From positions 1,240,001 to 1,304,000 of the forward strand of contig NZ_CP019450.1 in the NCBI RefSeq assembly GCF_001983995.1: a stretch of 64,000 bases of DNA. Reading direction: 5' to 3'. This stretch comes from Halioglobus japonicus. GTDB taxonomy: Bacteria > Pseudomonadota > Gammaproteobacteria > Pseudomonadales > Halieaceae. Within the stretch, counting starts at the first letter, position 1, and every line of letters begins with the position of its first letter. Positions 26,117 through 35,679 of the stretch are shown here, piece after piece. The notes beneath the pieces were generated by a model. The model ran no database searches. It was not told the origin of the DNA and saw only the letters and a list, made by a program, of their open reading frames with translations. Both the position numbers and the translations under genes were made by a program.

Positions 26117-27337
26117 ATGTCAGACGTGAAAAAAGTCGTACTGGCCTATTCCGGCGGCCTCGATACCTCGGTCATCGTGCGCTGGTTGCAGGATACCTAC
26201 AGCTGCGAAGTGGTCACCTTTACCGCCGATATCGGCCAGGGTGAAGAGGTGGAACCTGCCCGCGCCAAGGCGGAGGCCATGGGCGTCAAGGAAATCTACA
26301 TTGACGATCTGCGCGAAGAGTTCGTGCGTGACTTCGTGTTCCCCATGTTCCGTGCCAACACCGTTTACGAAGGTGAGTATCTGCTGGGCACCTCTATTGC
26401 CCGTCCCTTGATCGCCAAGCGCCTGATCGAAATTGCCAACGAAACCGGCGCCGATGCGATTTCTCACGGCGCCACCGGTAAGGGCAACGACCAAGTGCGC
26501 TTCGAGCTGGGTGCTTACGCGCTGAAACCGGGTATCCAGGTGATTGCGCCCTGGCGCGAATGGGAGCTGGGTTCCCGTGAATCCCTTATGAACTACTGCG
26601 CCGAGCGCGACATCCCCGTGGATTTTGCCAACTCCAAGAAAAAATCTCCGTACTCTATGGACGCCAACCTGCTGCACATCTCCTACGAGGGCGATCTGCT
26701 GGAAGACCCTTGGGCCGAGCCTGAGGAAGATATGTGGCGCTGGAGCGTCAGCCCGGAGGCGGCCCCGGATGCGCCCACCTACATTGAGTTGACCTTTGAA
26801 AAAGGTGATGTTGTGGCGATCGACGGCGAAGCCATGTCACCGGCGACGGTACTTGAACACCTGAACAAGGTGGGCGGCGCCAACGGTATTGGCCGCGATG
26901 ACATCGTGGAGAACCGCTACGTGGGCATGAAGTCCCGCGGATGCTACGAGACGCCCGGGGGCACCATTCTGCTCAAGGCGCACCGCGCGATTGAGTCCAT
27001 TACCCTGGACCGCGAAGTCACGCATATGAAAGACGAGCTGATGCCGCGTTACGCCAAGCTGGTCTACAACGGTTACTGGTGGAGCCCCGAGCGCAAGATG
27101 CTGCAGGCGGCGATCGACGAGTCCCAGGAGGTGGTCAACGGCACCGTGAAGCTGAAGCTGTATAAGGGCAACGTTATTGTTGCTGGCCGCAAGTCGGAAG
27201 ACAGCCTGTTCGATGAGAGCATTGCCACCTTCGAGGATGACGCTGGTGCCTATGACCAGAAAGACGCCGAGGGCTTTATCAAGCTCAACGCGCTGCGGAT
27301 GCGCATTGCCGCTAACAAAGGCCGGGATCTGCTGTAA
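26117..27337 (+). CDS. argG: Argininosuccinate synthase
   Basis: A 406-residue enzyme that joins citrulline and aspartate with ATP in arginine synthesis. The P-loop [15 protein letters not shown] is at the N terminus. [16 protein letters not shown] and the citrulline/aspartate-binding segment [18 protein letters not shown] are intact. Length fits the type I family. The ATG follows GGAGCGAACC. The gene is only three bases from the following esterase, which may be co-transcribed. It lies divergently from pyrC. Confidence 0.97.
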   Translation: MSDVKKVVLAYSGGLDTSVIVRWLQDTYSCEVVTFTADIGQGEEVEPARAKAEAMGVKEIYIDDLREEFVRDFVFPMFRANTVYEGEYLLGTSIARPLIAKRLIEIANETGADAISHGATGKGNDQVRFELGAYALKPGIQVIAPWREWELGSRESLMNYCAERDIPVDFANSKKKSPYSMDANLLHISYEGDLLEDPWAEPEEDMWRWSVSPEAAPDAPTYIELTFEKGDVVAIDGEAMSPATVLEHLNKVGGANGIGRDDIVENRYVGMKSRGCYETPGGTILLKAHRAIESITLDREVTHMKDELMPRYAKLVYNGYWWSPERKMLQAAIDESQEVVNGTVKLKLYKGNVIVAGRKSEDSLFDESIATFEDDAGAYDQKDAEGFIKLNALRMRIAANKGRDLL

Positions 27338-27340
27338 GGC

Positions 27341-28327
27341 ATGAAACTGTTCCTGAAATGGCTCGCCCTGGGGCTGGTGCTGGTAATCGCCGGCCTGGCC
27401 CTGACCGCGTCCTGGTATCTGCGCTGGGACGAGATTGAACCGCCGCCGTTGCCCGGCGAGGTGGTGGCCGGGGCTATCGATCACAGCGGCTTACAACGCC
27501 AGTGGCAGGCCTTTGTGCCTGAGACCGCCGGTGCCAATGCACCCCTGGTGATCGTACTGCACGGTTCCTTGTCTGACGGTAATGTCGCCCGTGCGAGCAC
27601 CTTCTACAGCTTCGATGTGGTGGCGGCCCGGGAAGGCTTTGTGGTTGCCTACCCTGATGGCATTGACCAGCACTGGAACGATTGCCGGGCTAACGCCAGC
27701 TACGCGGCGAACCAGCTCAATATCGACGATGTGGGCTTCGTGCGCGCACTCGTAAGTGAACTGGCGGAACGATTGGGCATTGATCGGAACCGCGTGTTTG
27801 TCGCAGGTTTCTCTAATGGTGGGCAGATGGCCTATCGCTTGGCGATGGAAGCCCCTGACCTGATTGCGGCTGCGGCACCCATGGTGGCCAATATGCCCGC
27901 CCCCGGTAATAACGCCTGTGAGATGGCGGATGTCGCTGTCCCCATGCTGATAGTCAATGGTACGGCCGACAGCATTAATCCCTATGAGGGCGGTGTAGTT
28001 AACCTTTTCGGCGACACCAGTCGCGGCGAAGTGCTTTCGGCCGAGGCGAGCGCCCGTTACTGGGCGGACCTTGCCGGTTACACCACCGAGGGCGAGCGCG
28101 AGACGTTGCCCGTCACCCAGCAGGACGACGCGACGCGCCTCGAACGCCTGGCCTGGGAGAGCAGCAACCGGCCTTCCGTCGCACTTATCGGTATGCAGGG
28201 CGCCGGCCACCAGTTTCCCCACCCCGTTTTCACCGGCATGCGTGCCCTGGGGCCCACCAGCCACCAGGCCGACGGCGCCGAACTCATCTGGAACTTTTTC
28301 TCCAACACCCTGGGGTCAGGTCTCTAA
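27341..28327 (+). CDS. LpqC/PHB depolymerase-like alpha/beta-hydrolase, membrane-anchored or secreted
   Basis: A 328-residue esterase of the LpqC/poly(3-hydroxybutyrate) depolymerase family (COG3509). An N-terminal hydrophobic helix (residues 7-26) anchors or exports it. The oxyanion region is VIVLHGSLSDG, the nucleophile Ser is in VAGFSNGGQMA near residue 158, Asp candidates are in VNGTADSINPY and His in GAGHQFPHP. The substrate could be a short polyester or an acyl/feruloyl ester. The last six codons and the stop fall inside a palindromic repeat starting at 28310, so the C terminus NTLGSGL is repeat-derived. Confidence 0.85.
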   Translation: MKLFLKWLALGLVLVIAGLALTASWYLRWDEIEPPPLPGEVVAGAIDHSGLQRQWQAFVPETAGANAPLVIVLHGSLSDGNVARASTFYSFDVVAAREGFVVAYPDGIDQHWNDCRANASYAANQLNIDDVGFVRALVSELAERLGIDRNRVFVAGFSNGGQMAYRLAMEAPDLIAAAAPMVANMPAPGNNACEMADVAVPMLIVNGTADSINPYEGGVVNLFGDTSRGEVLSAEASARYWADLAGYTTEGERETLPVTQQDDATRLERLAWESSNRPSVALIGMQGAGHQFPHPVFTGMRALGPTSHQADGAELIWNFFSNTLGSGL

Positions 28328-28388
28328 TTTCTCAGACAACTCTGGGGTCAGGGCTTAAATGTCTGAGAAATTTAAGACCTGACCCCAG
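28310..28388. repeat. REP/MITE-like palindrome with CTGGGGTCAGG units
   Basis: Arms 28310-28338 and 28360-28388 are 29 bases each and inverted complements except at two positions. A third partial copy, CTGGGGTCAGGGCTTAAA, lies between them from 28342. The unit GGGGTCAGGTCTTAAAT is a type of palindrome I associate with REP/RAYT-mobilised elements in gammaproteobacteria (from memory, not searched). It separates the esterase from a convergent regulator and could also terminate both. Confidence 0.75.
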
Positions 28389-28403
28389 GGGTGTCTGAAT
28401 GCT

Positions 28404-28976
28404 TCACGGTGTGGGGTAGGGGAGAGGGAGGACAATGCTGAGGGCTTCGCTGGGGCCCCGGTGCAGGTTGCGGTAGCCGTGTTTCTGGTCGCCGGGGAAG
28501 GCCAGCACATCACCCGCGTCCACTTCCCAGTTCTGGCCGCCGACCGACACACCCACACATCCCGTTAACGTCACGAGATACTCCTTGGTGCCCTGCAGGT
28601 GTGGCTTGCCAGCCATGGAACTGCCCTGGGCGAGGTGGATGCGGTCGATCTCAATACCCCTGACCTTGTCGGGCATAAGTTTGTGTACGGCCACCTTGCC
28701 GCCGCTGCGCATTTTGATGGGGACCTGGTCAGCTTTGAGCAGGCTGCATTCATTGCGCGGTCGGGATAACAATTCCTCGATGCTCACGCCGAGGGCAGCG
28801 GCGAGTTTGCAGAGGTTGGTGAGCGACGGGTTGCCGCCACCGGATTCCATGTTCGTCAGCGTAGATCGCGGTATGCCGGCTTTGGCTGCTAGCTTGTCCT
28901 GACTCAGTTCGCTGCGCTTGCGCAAGGCAATAATATTGTCGGCGAGATAGGCCGAGACGTTCTCCAGCTCGCTCAT
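28404..28976 (-). CDS. XRE-family transcriptional regulator with C-terminal cupin
   Basis: A 190-residue regulator. Residues 10-65 form an XRE helix-turn-helix (LRKRSELSQDKLAAKAGIPRS, LTNMESGGGNPSLTNLCKLA). Residues 90-185 form a cupin domain (GSSMAGKPHLQGTKEYLVTLTG, GDVLAFPGDQKHGYRN) that likely binds a small ligand. The family includes PuuR-like regulators. I chose the ATG at 28976 because GGAG stands six bases before it; the ATG at 28988 lacks a ribosome site. It is divergent from a glyoxalase-like gene, and the shared promoter gap carries an inverted repeat. Confidence 0.88.
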   Translation of the reverse strand: MSELENVSAYLADNIIALRKRSELSQDKLAAKAGIPRSTLTNMESGGGNPSLTNLCKLAAALGVSIEELLSRPRNECSLLKADQVPIKMRSGGKVAVHKLMPDKVRGIEIDRIHLAQGSSMAGKPHLQGTKEYLVTLTGCVGVSVGGQNWEVDAGDVLAFPGDQKHGYRNLHRGPSEALSIVLPLPYPTP

Positions 28977-29008
28977 CGATGACTCCATTGGCGTTGTGGC
29001 AATATATT

Positions 29009-29046
29009 AGCCTAAATGACGAAATAATGTCTAGATTGGTTAGGCT
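29009..29046. promoter_or_regulatory. Inverted repeat, candidate operator of the XRE-cupin regulator
   Basis: AGCCTAA (29009-29015) and TTAGGCT (29040-29046) are perfect inverted arms separated by 24 AT-rich bases. They lie in the 105-base gap between the divergent regulator and VOC genes. Such a spaced palindrome fits a dimeric or looped XRE repressor, but this is inference. Confidence 0.4.
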
Positions 29047-29081
29047 TTACCTGTCGCTGACGCACAATAGGAGGAAGCATC

Positions 29082-29447
29082 ATGCGAATTGAACATGCCA
29101 ATATCACCGTAAGTAACGTGAACGCCAGTGTCGCTTTTTATCAGAAGCTATTCGGCGCCAGGATCCGCTGGGAGGGTACTAACAGCTCGGGCAACCGGGC
29201 AGCACATGTGGGGCTGGATGACACCTATTTGTCGCTGTTTGAGGCGGATGCCAGCGGGCGAGCGCCGGCCGGCTATGGCGAGGTGGGCTTTAACCACCTG
29301 GGTTTTGAGGTGGATAGCCTCGATGAGTTTCGAGCTCGCCTGGGCGATCTGGGCGTGGAACCCAATGAAGTCGAACCCTATGAGCCAGGCCAGCGCCTGT
29401 ATTTCTTTGACCCGGACGGCAATGAAGTAGAGCTGGTCCAATACTAG
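29082..29447 (+). CDS. VOC family (glyoxalase/bleomycin resistance-like) protein
   Basis: A 121-residue single VOC domain with two beta-alpha-beta-beta-beta halves: MRIEHANITVSNVNASVAFYQKLFG at the N terminus and YFFDPDGNEVELVQY at the C terminus. Metal-ligand candidates are His5 and the Glu of NEVEL. The substrate cannot be assigned. A strong AGGAGG precedes the ATG. It may be controlled by the divergent XRE-cupin regulator. Confidence 0.9.
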   Translation: MRIEHANITVSNVNASVAFYQKLFGARIRWEGTNSSGNRAAHVGLDDTYLSLFEADASGRAPAGYGEVGFNHLGFEVDSLDEFRARLGDLGVEPNEVEPYEPGQRLYFFDPDGNEVELVQY

Positions 29448-29475
29448 CCCGGTCTTCTATCCCAAGCGTCCTAAA

Positions 29476-29495
29476 GGCCGGCATTCGTGCCGGCC
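29476..29495 (+). terminator. Perfect hairpin with TTCG loop after the VOC gene
   Basis: GGCCGGCA and TGCCGGCC form an eight-pair stem around the stable tetraloop TTCG, 29 bases after the VOC stop. There is no long T tract. Confidence 0.65.
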
Positions 29496-29647
29496 ACCCA
29501 CCGAGATTTTGGGGTAGGCACGGTATTCTTGCTTCGACGCGAAATGCCGCGATGTTGATGCCTTTACGTTGAGGCACGTCACTGGTCAGTACCGAAATCG
29601 CTTCTATACACATCTAAAAATAAAAAATCTCCAGATAAAGATGCTAA

Positions 29648-30206
29648 GTGTCTGAAGTAGATAAAAGAACCGAGTGGCGTTCGTTTTTGCTGCTGGTGGT
29701 GTTTCTCGCACCTGCTCTGACGATAGCCATCGTCGGTGGCTATGGAGTTCACCAACTCCGAGGCGTTTTGTACTGGTTGCCATGAGATGAATGACAACGT
29801 CTACCAGGAGCTGCAGTCCACCATTCACTTCACCAATCGCTCTGGCGTGCGGGCGCTGTGCTCGGACTGCCACGTACCCCACGATTGGACGTACAAAATC
29901 GCTCGCAAGATGCAGGCCTCCAAGGAAGTGTGGGGCAAGATCTTCAGCACCATCGACACCCGCGAGAAGTTTCTGGCCAAGCGTCGCGAACTTGCTGAGC
30001 ACGAATGGGCACGGCTCAAGGCGAATGACTCGCTGGAGTGCCGTAACTGTCACGATTTCGAGTACATGGACTTCACCTGGCAGAGCCAGCGTGCTGCGCA
30101 GCAGCATTCCACGGTACTGGCCAGTGGCGAGAAAACCTGTATCGATTGTCACAAGGGTATTGCTCACCAATTGCCTGACATGGCCTGCGTAGAGGGCTGG
30201 GATTAA
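29648..30206 (+). pseudogene. napE'-'napC deletion remnant (periplasmic nitrate reductase operon scar)
   Basis: The first 34 codons from GTG 29648 encode a NapE-like N terminus (KRTEWRSFLLLVV ... IVGGYG). That frame then runs into other sequence and stops. From 29742 another frame encodes the NapC-type tetrahaem cytochrome from just after its membrane anchor ([17 protein letters not shown]), keeping all four CxxCH sites (CTGCH, CSDCH, CRNCH, CIDCH). In Pseudomonas the order is napEFDABC, so everything from the end of napE to the start of napC, including the catalytic subunit napA, is missing. Both parents plausibly share GGCTATGG-like sequence at the junction. The cytochrome part lacks anchor and signal, so it is not expected to function. 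Confidence 0.72.
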
Positions 30207-30213
30207 TCCAGCC

Positions 30214-33200
30214 CTAGTGGAAGTTGCGGGATTTGAGCCGTAGCTTGTCCAGCGCGTGCGTGTAATCCTCGAGCTTCCCGGCAATCACGTGGATGACGTT
30301 GTCCACGGTTTCTACAATGCCGGTGACTAACAGTAACTGCCCTGACATCAGCGCCTGGCGGAAGTTCTCCTGAGTCCGCTGCCACACCACGATATTACTG
30401 TTGCCGGTTTCATCTTCCAGTGTGAGAAACAACACGCCCGAGGCGCTGCCCGGTCGTTGCCGACAGGTGACGAGCCCGGCAATACGCACAAACCGTTTAT
30501 TGCCCACTGCGGCCAGATCGACATGGCGCTTGCAGCGATTAAAGGGCGGCCGTTCGCGCAGCAGGCTCATGGGGTGGGCGCGCAGGGTGAGCCCGGTAGC
30601 CCGGTAATCCGATAACATTTCTTCGGCTACCGCCGGTGCCGACAGCTGCACATCGTCGTTGAAGTAGCGGGCACTCTGAAACGCCTCGTCGTGCAGCAGC
30701 GGCCGCGATTCCTCCAGCGCCATAATCTGCCACTGGCTCTGGTGGCGGTGGCCGCTCAATGACTGCAGGGCGTCGGCGTCGGCCAGTGCCTCCATGTCGC
30801 GCTTATGTAGTTGTGCCCGGCGGCGCAGATCGCTCACCTGCCTGAAAGGCGCCTGCTGACGGGCCTCGACCAGACGCTGGGCTCCCTCGCGGCTCAGGCC
30901 TTTCACCAGCCGCAGACCCAGTCTCACCGGGCGCCTGGGCTCGTCGAGGAGTTCGTGGTCCCACAGGCTCTGGTTCACGTCGATAGGCAGCACGAGTACA
31001 CCGTGACGGCGGGCGTCCTGCACCAATTGTGAGGGGGAGTAAAATCCCATCGGTTGGCTGTTCAGCAGGCCGGCAAAAAATGCCGCCGGGTGGTGGCGCT
31101 TGAGCCACGCCGAGACATAGGCCAATAGCGCAAAGCTGGCCGAGTGCGATTCGGGAAAGCCGTAGCCGGCAAAACCCTTGATCTGATTGAACAGGCGGCG
31201 GGCGAAGTCTGCATCGTAGCCGCGCTCAATCATGCCCCGGGTGAGTTTTTGCTCGAATTCACCCAGGCGGCTGTCGCGCCCCCAGTTGGCAATGGCCCGG
31301 CGCAGCTGGTCTGCCTCGCCGCCGGAGAAGCCCGCCGCCACCATGGCCAGCTTAATGACCTGCTCCTGGAAAATCGGCACGCCCAGGGTGCTCTTCAGTA
31401 CCTCCTTGATCGCCTCGGAGGGATAGGTTACCGGTTCCAGTCCCTGCTTGCGGCGCAGGTAGGGATGTACCATGTCACCCTGGATCGGGCCCGGCCGCAC
31501 AATCGCAATTTCTATTACCAGGTCGTAGAAACAGGATGGTTTGAGCCGCGGTAACATGGACATCTGGGCGCGGGATTCGATCTGGAAAACGCCGATAGTG
31601 TCGGCCTGCTGCAGCATCTGGTACGTGGCCTTGTCTTCCTTGGGAATATCGCTGACCTGGCCAATGGCCGGGTTGTAGCGATGCACCATTTGCAGGCTTT
31701 TGCGAATGGCAGAGAGCATACCCAGGGCGAGCACATCCACCTTGAGCAGGCCCAGGGCTTCGATATCTTGTTTGTCCCATTGGATAACGGTGCGATCGAC
31801 CATGCTGGCATTCTCCACCGGCACCAGTGTGGAAATCGGGCTGCGGGTAATTACAAAGCCGCCCACGTGCTGGGACAGGTGGCGCGGGAAGCCGAGAATC
31901 TGCTGCACCAGGGAGTAAAACAACTCTGCCTGGCGGCTGTGCTCCGCCACGCCCTGCTCCTCAAAGCGCTGCTTGAGATCGCCGGTGCGATCCCACCAGG
32001 CCATAGAGCGCGCCAGGTCATCGACGAAAGCCGGGTCCAGCCCCAGCGCCTTACCTACATCGCGTACGGCGCTGCGGGCCCGGTAGGTGATCAGGGTGGC
32101 CGCCAGGGCGGCGCGCTTGCGAGTGTACTTATTGTAAATGTACTGAATGACTTCCTCGCGGCGCTCGTGTTCGAAGTCCACATCGATATCCGGGGGCTCA
32201 TCCCGCTCTTTGGAAATAAAACGCTCAAACAGCAGCGATATCTGCTCCGGCGAGATCTCGGTAATGCCAAGGCAGTAGCACACCACCGAATTGGCGGCTG
32301 AGCCCCGGCCCTGGCACAAAATGCCCCGGTCGCGGGCAAAGCGAACAATGTCGTAGACGGTGAGAAAGTAATACTCGTAAGACAGCTCTTCAATGATTGC
32401 CAGTTCCTTGTCGATGCGCTCGGCTACGGCTGCGGGTACGCCGCCGGGCCAGCGCTGCTCGCTGCCCTCAGCCACGAGCGCGCGCAGATAGCTGTTGGCG
32501 CTGTGACCTTCCGGCACCACCTCTTCGGGATACTCGTAGCGCAGCTCTTCCAGGCTGAACTGACAGCGACGGGCGATCTCCAGTGTTTCCAGTAGTAGTT
32601 GGGGGTGGTAGAGGGGGCGATTTTATTCGCTGAGCGCAGGTGCTGCTGGCTGTTGCCCAACCGGCGCATGCCCAACTGGGCAATACTGGTATTGTGGTGC
32701 AGGGCGGTGAACACATCGTGCAGTGGCTTGCGCGCCGCCTCGTGCATGCGCACATCGCCACAGGCCACCGGTGGTATCTTCAGTGCCAGAGCCAAATCCA
32801 GTAAGGCATGCTGCCTGACTGCTTCGTTATTACCCAGCAGGTGGCTGACTCCCAGCCACACTCTATCCCGGCACAAGCGGGCCAGTTGCTTGCCCCAGGC
32901 CTGGTTCTCGGTGGTGTTACCCTCTGGTAGCCAGATCAACAAGCAGCGCTTGAGGTGAAAAATCACATCCCGCAGCGACGCCTGGTATTCGCCCTTGGGA
33001 CTGCGCCGACGGGCTGTGCTGATGAGCCCGGAAAGCTCTGCATATGCCGCCCGGCTGGGTGCCAGTGCTACAACCCGGAAGCCCTCCTCAAGCCGGAATT
33101 CACTGCCCACAATCAGTTGAATGCCCGCTTCCTTGGCGGCGACGTGAGCCTTCACTATTCCCGCGAGCGAGCATTCATCGGTAATAGCAATCGCCGCATA

Positions 33201-33299
33201 GCCCAACTGCGCCGCCCGGGCCACCAGCTCGTGGGGGTGCGAGGCGCCGCGCAGGAAGCTGTAACAGGACAGGCAGTGGAGTTCAGCGTAGATTGACAT
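30214..33299 (-). pseudogene. dnaE2: Error-prone DNA polymerase DnaE2 (ImuC), one-base frameshift
   Basis: DnaE2 is the catalytic polymerase of the ImuA-ImuB-DnaE2 SOS mutagenesis system. Reading both frames gives about 1028 residues: an N-terminal PHP domain (MSIYAELHCLSCYSFLRGASHP), the polymerase palm with GRGSAANSVVCYCLGIT and the catalytic PDIDVDF, and a C-terminal OB fold (GLVTCRQRPGSASGVLFLTL). The frame breaks in a run of five G on the plus strand (32613-32617, near residue 228); one more base would restore it. The downstream frame continues YHPQLLLETLEIARRCQFSL. It is either a recent mutation or a sequence error. The ATG at 33299 lies directly beside a LexA box. imuA and imuB are 12 kb or more away. 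Confidence 0.9.
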
Positions 33300-33300
33300 A

Positions 33301-33320
33301 TACTGTATATTTATACAGTA
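33301..33320. promoter_or_regulatory. LexA (SOS) box of dnaE2
   Basis: TACTGTATATTTATACAGTA is a near-perfect palindrome matching the gammaproteobacterial LexA consensus CTGT-N8-ACAG. It abuts the dnaE2 ATG with a one-base gap, which leaves no room for a ribosome-binding site. Confidence 0.92.
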
Positions 33321-33624
33321 TTGAGGGTTCGTCAATCTTGACGGTTCATCGATTCAAAGGATTCATGGCGCACTGTCGTGGAACCCTGAAGGTGCACAAT
33401 GATGATCGCATTGTATAGTCTCTAAGTGTGATGCCGTCGAGCCCATGATTCGGCACCATATAAAACCACTGGGGCCGGTGAAGTTTTATGTGGAGTTTTA
33501 TCGTTAGGCATTGGCAAGGGTTGGAGCCGGTGTTTTCATTTTCGAGCTGTCGACCCCGACGGTTTTATCCGCCGCGATGGCTATGCGGATAGTTCGGAAT
33601 AGGGTATTGAGCAGGAGAAAAAAC
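33321..33624. other. Gene-free gap upstream of the accessory gene array
   Basis: About 300 bases without a convincing ORF, between divergent dnaE2 and the ACT-domain gene. It must contain the plus-strand promoter. A single GTTAGGC (33503) resembles an integron core site, but no partner RYYYAAC palindrome is found. I see no repeat or RNA gene. Confidence 0.5.
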
Positions 33625-34026
33625 ATGTCTGGCGAAACCCATCTGGCAAAACTGATTGCGGCAATGTCCCCCGAACTGTCGGACGAGGAGTATGTGTTTT
33701 GCACGTTCGAGAACGCTCACTACGGTGATCATGTAGCGTTACAGCCCATCGCGGCAATGCATGAGTCAGAGGGACTGACCCTGGTTGTTCCCAGGGCCAG
33801 CGCAGAGCGTGCCAAACTTGATTACGACGCGGTGTTTCGCCATATCAGTTTGCGTGTGCATTCCAGCCTTGAGGCAGTAGGTCTTACCGCCGCATTTTCG
33901 AGCAAGTTGGCCGAGCACGGTCTGAGTGCCAATGTGGTTGCCGGGTACTACCATGACCATATCTTTATACCGGCCGGAGACGCCGTCCCTGCGATGGCCG
34001 CACTTGGGGAGTTGTCCGGTGCGTGA
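33625..34026 (+). CDS. ACT domain-containing protein (DUF2241/COG3602)
   Basis: A 133-residue protein made of ACT-like repeats. The motifs EEYVFCTF, ESEGLTLVVPR, HISLRVHSSLEAVGLTAAFSSKLAEHG and VVAGYYHDHIFIPA are the hallmark of this family, which is thought to bind small ligands, possibly amino acids. There is no catalytic domain. The ATG at 33625 follows AGGAGAAAAAAC. It is the first gene of the plus-strand array. Confidence 0.9.
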   Translation: MSGETHLAKLIAAMSPELSDEEYVFCTFENAHYGDHVALQPIAAMHESEGLTLVVPRASAERAKLDYDAVFRHISLRVHSSLEAVGLTAAFSSKLAEHGLSANVVAGYYHDHIFIPAGDAVPAMAALGELSGA

Positions 34027-34095
34027 GTATCAGCGCGACGCTGTCGTCGATCGCTGGTCATGCCTCAGGCGAGGCGACACAAAGGAGCGAGGTTA

Positions 34096-34584
34096 GTGCA
34101 AAGAATCCTTATTTTCGGAAATTCAGGCTCAGGTAAATCAACCCTGGCCAGCAGGCTCAGTAAAGACCACGGTCTTGCACACCTTGATCTGGATACATTG
34201 GCTTGGCTGCCCACAATGCCGCCAGAGCGAATGCCGCTGGCGGCGTCGCAGGACAAGATCGTCGATTTTATCGGTGCGAACCCTGGGTGGGTGATTGAGG
34301 GCTGTTATTCAGATTTGCTGGAGATGGCGGTGCCGGAGGCCAGTGAAATGATTTATATGAACCTCCCGGTGAATGACTGTGTAGAGAATGCCCGTAGCCG
34401 CCCCTGGGAGCCACACAAGTATCCGTCCAAAGAAGCGCAGGACGAGAATCTCGACATGCTCATCGAATGGATCTCCCAGTACTCGGATCGAACAGATACC
34501 TTTTCGGCTGCAGCTCACAAGGCTCTCTATGAGGAATTCACGGGTACAAAGCGAGTGGTGACCAGCAATGGCGACACGCTGTAG
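34096..34584 (+). CDS. P-loop nucleotide kinase-like protein (adenylate kinase-related)
   Basis: A 162-residue protein with Walker A FGNSGSGKSTLASRLS at the N terminus and HLDLDTLAWLP, as in adenylate-kinase-like and FlaR/topology-modulation-type NTPases. The second acidic motif is WVIEGCYSDLLEMA, then MIYMNLPVNDCVENARSRPWEPHKYPSKEAQ. The substrate is unknown. The GTG start at 34096 is preceded by AAAGGAGCGAGG; an upstream start at 34060 lacks a ribosome site. Confidence 0.8.
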   Translation: MQRILIFGNSGSGKSTLASRLSKDHGLAHLDLDTLAWLPTMPPERMPLAASQDKIVDFIGANPGWVIEGCYSDLLEMAVPEASEMIYMNLPVNDCVENARSRPWEPHKYPSKEAQDENLDMLIEWISQYSDRTDTFSAAAHKALYEEFTGTKRVVTSNGDTL

Positions 34585-34650
34585 CACTGGTGTCGAGTGC
34601 CGCATCCGTCGATGGCGCCCCTGTTGGCTGTGTGGAGTATGTAATTTGAT

Positions 34651-35181
34651 ATGAAGCTCCTATCTATTATTGTCTTTTCACTGTTGCTGCCACTGCATGC
34701 AAGTGCCGATGAGCTCCCGCGTAACCTGTTCGAGTCGATTAATGAGCGTCTTCACTATATGGAAGACGTCGCCTTGTTCAAGGCGGTGAATTATCTGCCT
34801 ATTGAAAATGTGCAGCGAGAAGAGGTGGTGATTGAGCAATCCAAACGTGCAGCTTTTGAGAGAGGACTGAATCCACAGTCCATAGAGAGCTTCTTCCGGG
34901 TGCAGATCGGTATCGCCAAGGCGATTCAGTTCAGATATCGCGCAGACCTGCTCTCCGAGCCAGTCCCTAAAGAGCCTGTGGACCTTAATGACGTAATTCG
35001 GCCGGAGTTACTCCGACTTGGTGACGAGATTGTGTCGCGGATTTCTGACTATCTGACGCGGCATGGTTCGTTTGATCAGGTTCCTTTCACCGAGTTTGAG
35101 GCGATAATCACGGTCAGATATGTCACCGCTGCAGAGAAGCAGCGCTTGTTTGAAGCCTTGAAAGAAGTAGAGCCTTTGTGA
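34651..35181 (+). CDS. Periplasmic chorismate mutase (secreted AroQ type)
   Basis: A 176-residue protein with a cleavable signal peptide (MKLLSIIVFSLLLPLHASA). The mature all-helical part, LFESINERLHYMEDVALFKAVNYLPI followed by EQSKRAAFERGLNPQSIESFFRVQIGIAKAIQ, matches the monofunctional secreted chorismate mutases (*AroQ), with conserved Arg, Lys and Gln of the active site. Cytoplasmic aromatic synthesis does not need it; roles of periplasmic versions are unclear. The ATG has only a weak upstream ribosome site. Confidence 0.85.
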   Translation: MKLLSIIVFSLLLPLHASADELPRNLFESINERLHYMEDVALFKAVNYLPIENVQREEVVIEQSKRAAFERGLNPQSIESFFRVQIGIAKAIQFRYRADLLSEPVPKEPVDLNDVIRPELLRLGDEIVSRISDYLTRHGSFDQVPFTEFEAIITVRYVTAAEKQRLFEALKEVEPL

Positions 35182-35280
35182 GTGAGTCTGGCGATATTGA
35201 GTTGCGGCAAATCATAACGTCTGACCGTCACTTTGAGACGGAAATACTGCGCAAGCACACTGATTCATCGAGTAGGAAGT

Positions 35281-35607
35281 ATGAAGATATTACATAGCGA
35301 ACTAGTGCACCATGACATCCAGAAACTGGTGATATGCTCTCTGGAGCAGGCGCTTTACCAGGCTGTTGTGGTTATCGATGATGAAGAGCACGTGGTCTGG
35401 AAGGACAACAAGCAGTGCCTGCGCAGCCGTAATCTCACCAGTCTGCGCGAGTGTTTCGGGCACCTTGGGATTAACGAGGTCGTGCTACGCCAGGAGAGCG
35501 CATACGATGAAATGATCGGTGCCCCCTCCAAACAAGCGAGCAATCGCATGGAGGTGCCGCTGGGCGCGCCTGCTTATGTCGATCCCACATCCAGGCGAGA
35601 TCATTAG
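35281..35607 (+). CDS. DUF6482 family protein
   Basis: A 108-residue cytoplasmic protein. The pattern LVICSLEQALYQAVVVIDDEEHVV, then LRECFGHLGINEVVLRQESAYDEMIGAPS and MEVPLG, is the one I know as DUF6482, a family without assigned function that is common in aquatic gammaproteobacteria. The ATG at 35281 follows TAGGAAGT. The last dozen residues (AYVDPTSRRDH) extend past the usual end. Confidence 0.75.
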   Translation: MKILHSELVHHDIQKLVICSLEQALYQAVVVIDDEEHVVWKDNKQCLRSRNLTSLRECFGHLGINEVVLRQESAYDEMIGAPSKQASNRMEVPLGAPAYVDPTSRRDH

Positions 35608-35679
35608 CGCCTGCGTGTTACTGTTGTTGGCAATATAGAGGCGGCTTGAACACCACGGGTTTTAGAAACAAGGTGAATC

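Noticed and set aside
29736-30206. Functional NapC/NirT cytochrome
   Set aside because: All haem sites are present, but the membrane anchor and any signal sequence are missing, and the upstream sequence belongs to NapE.
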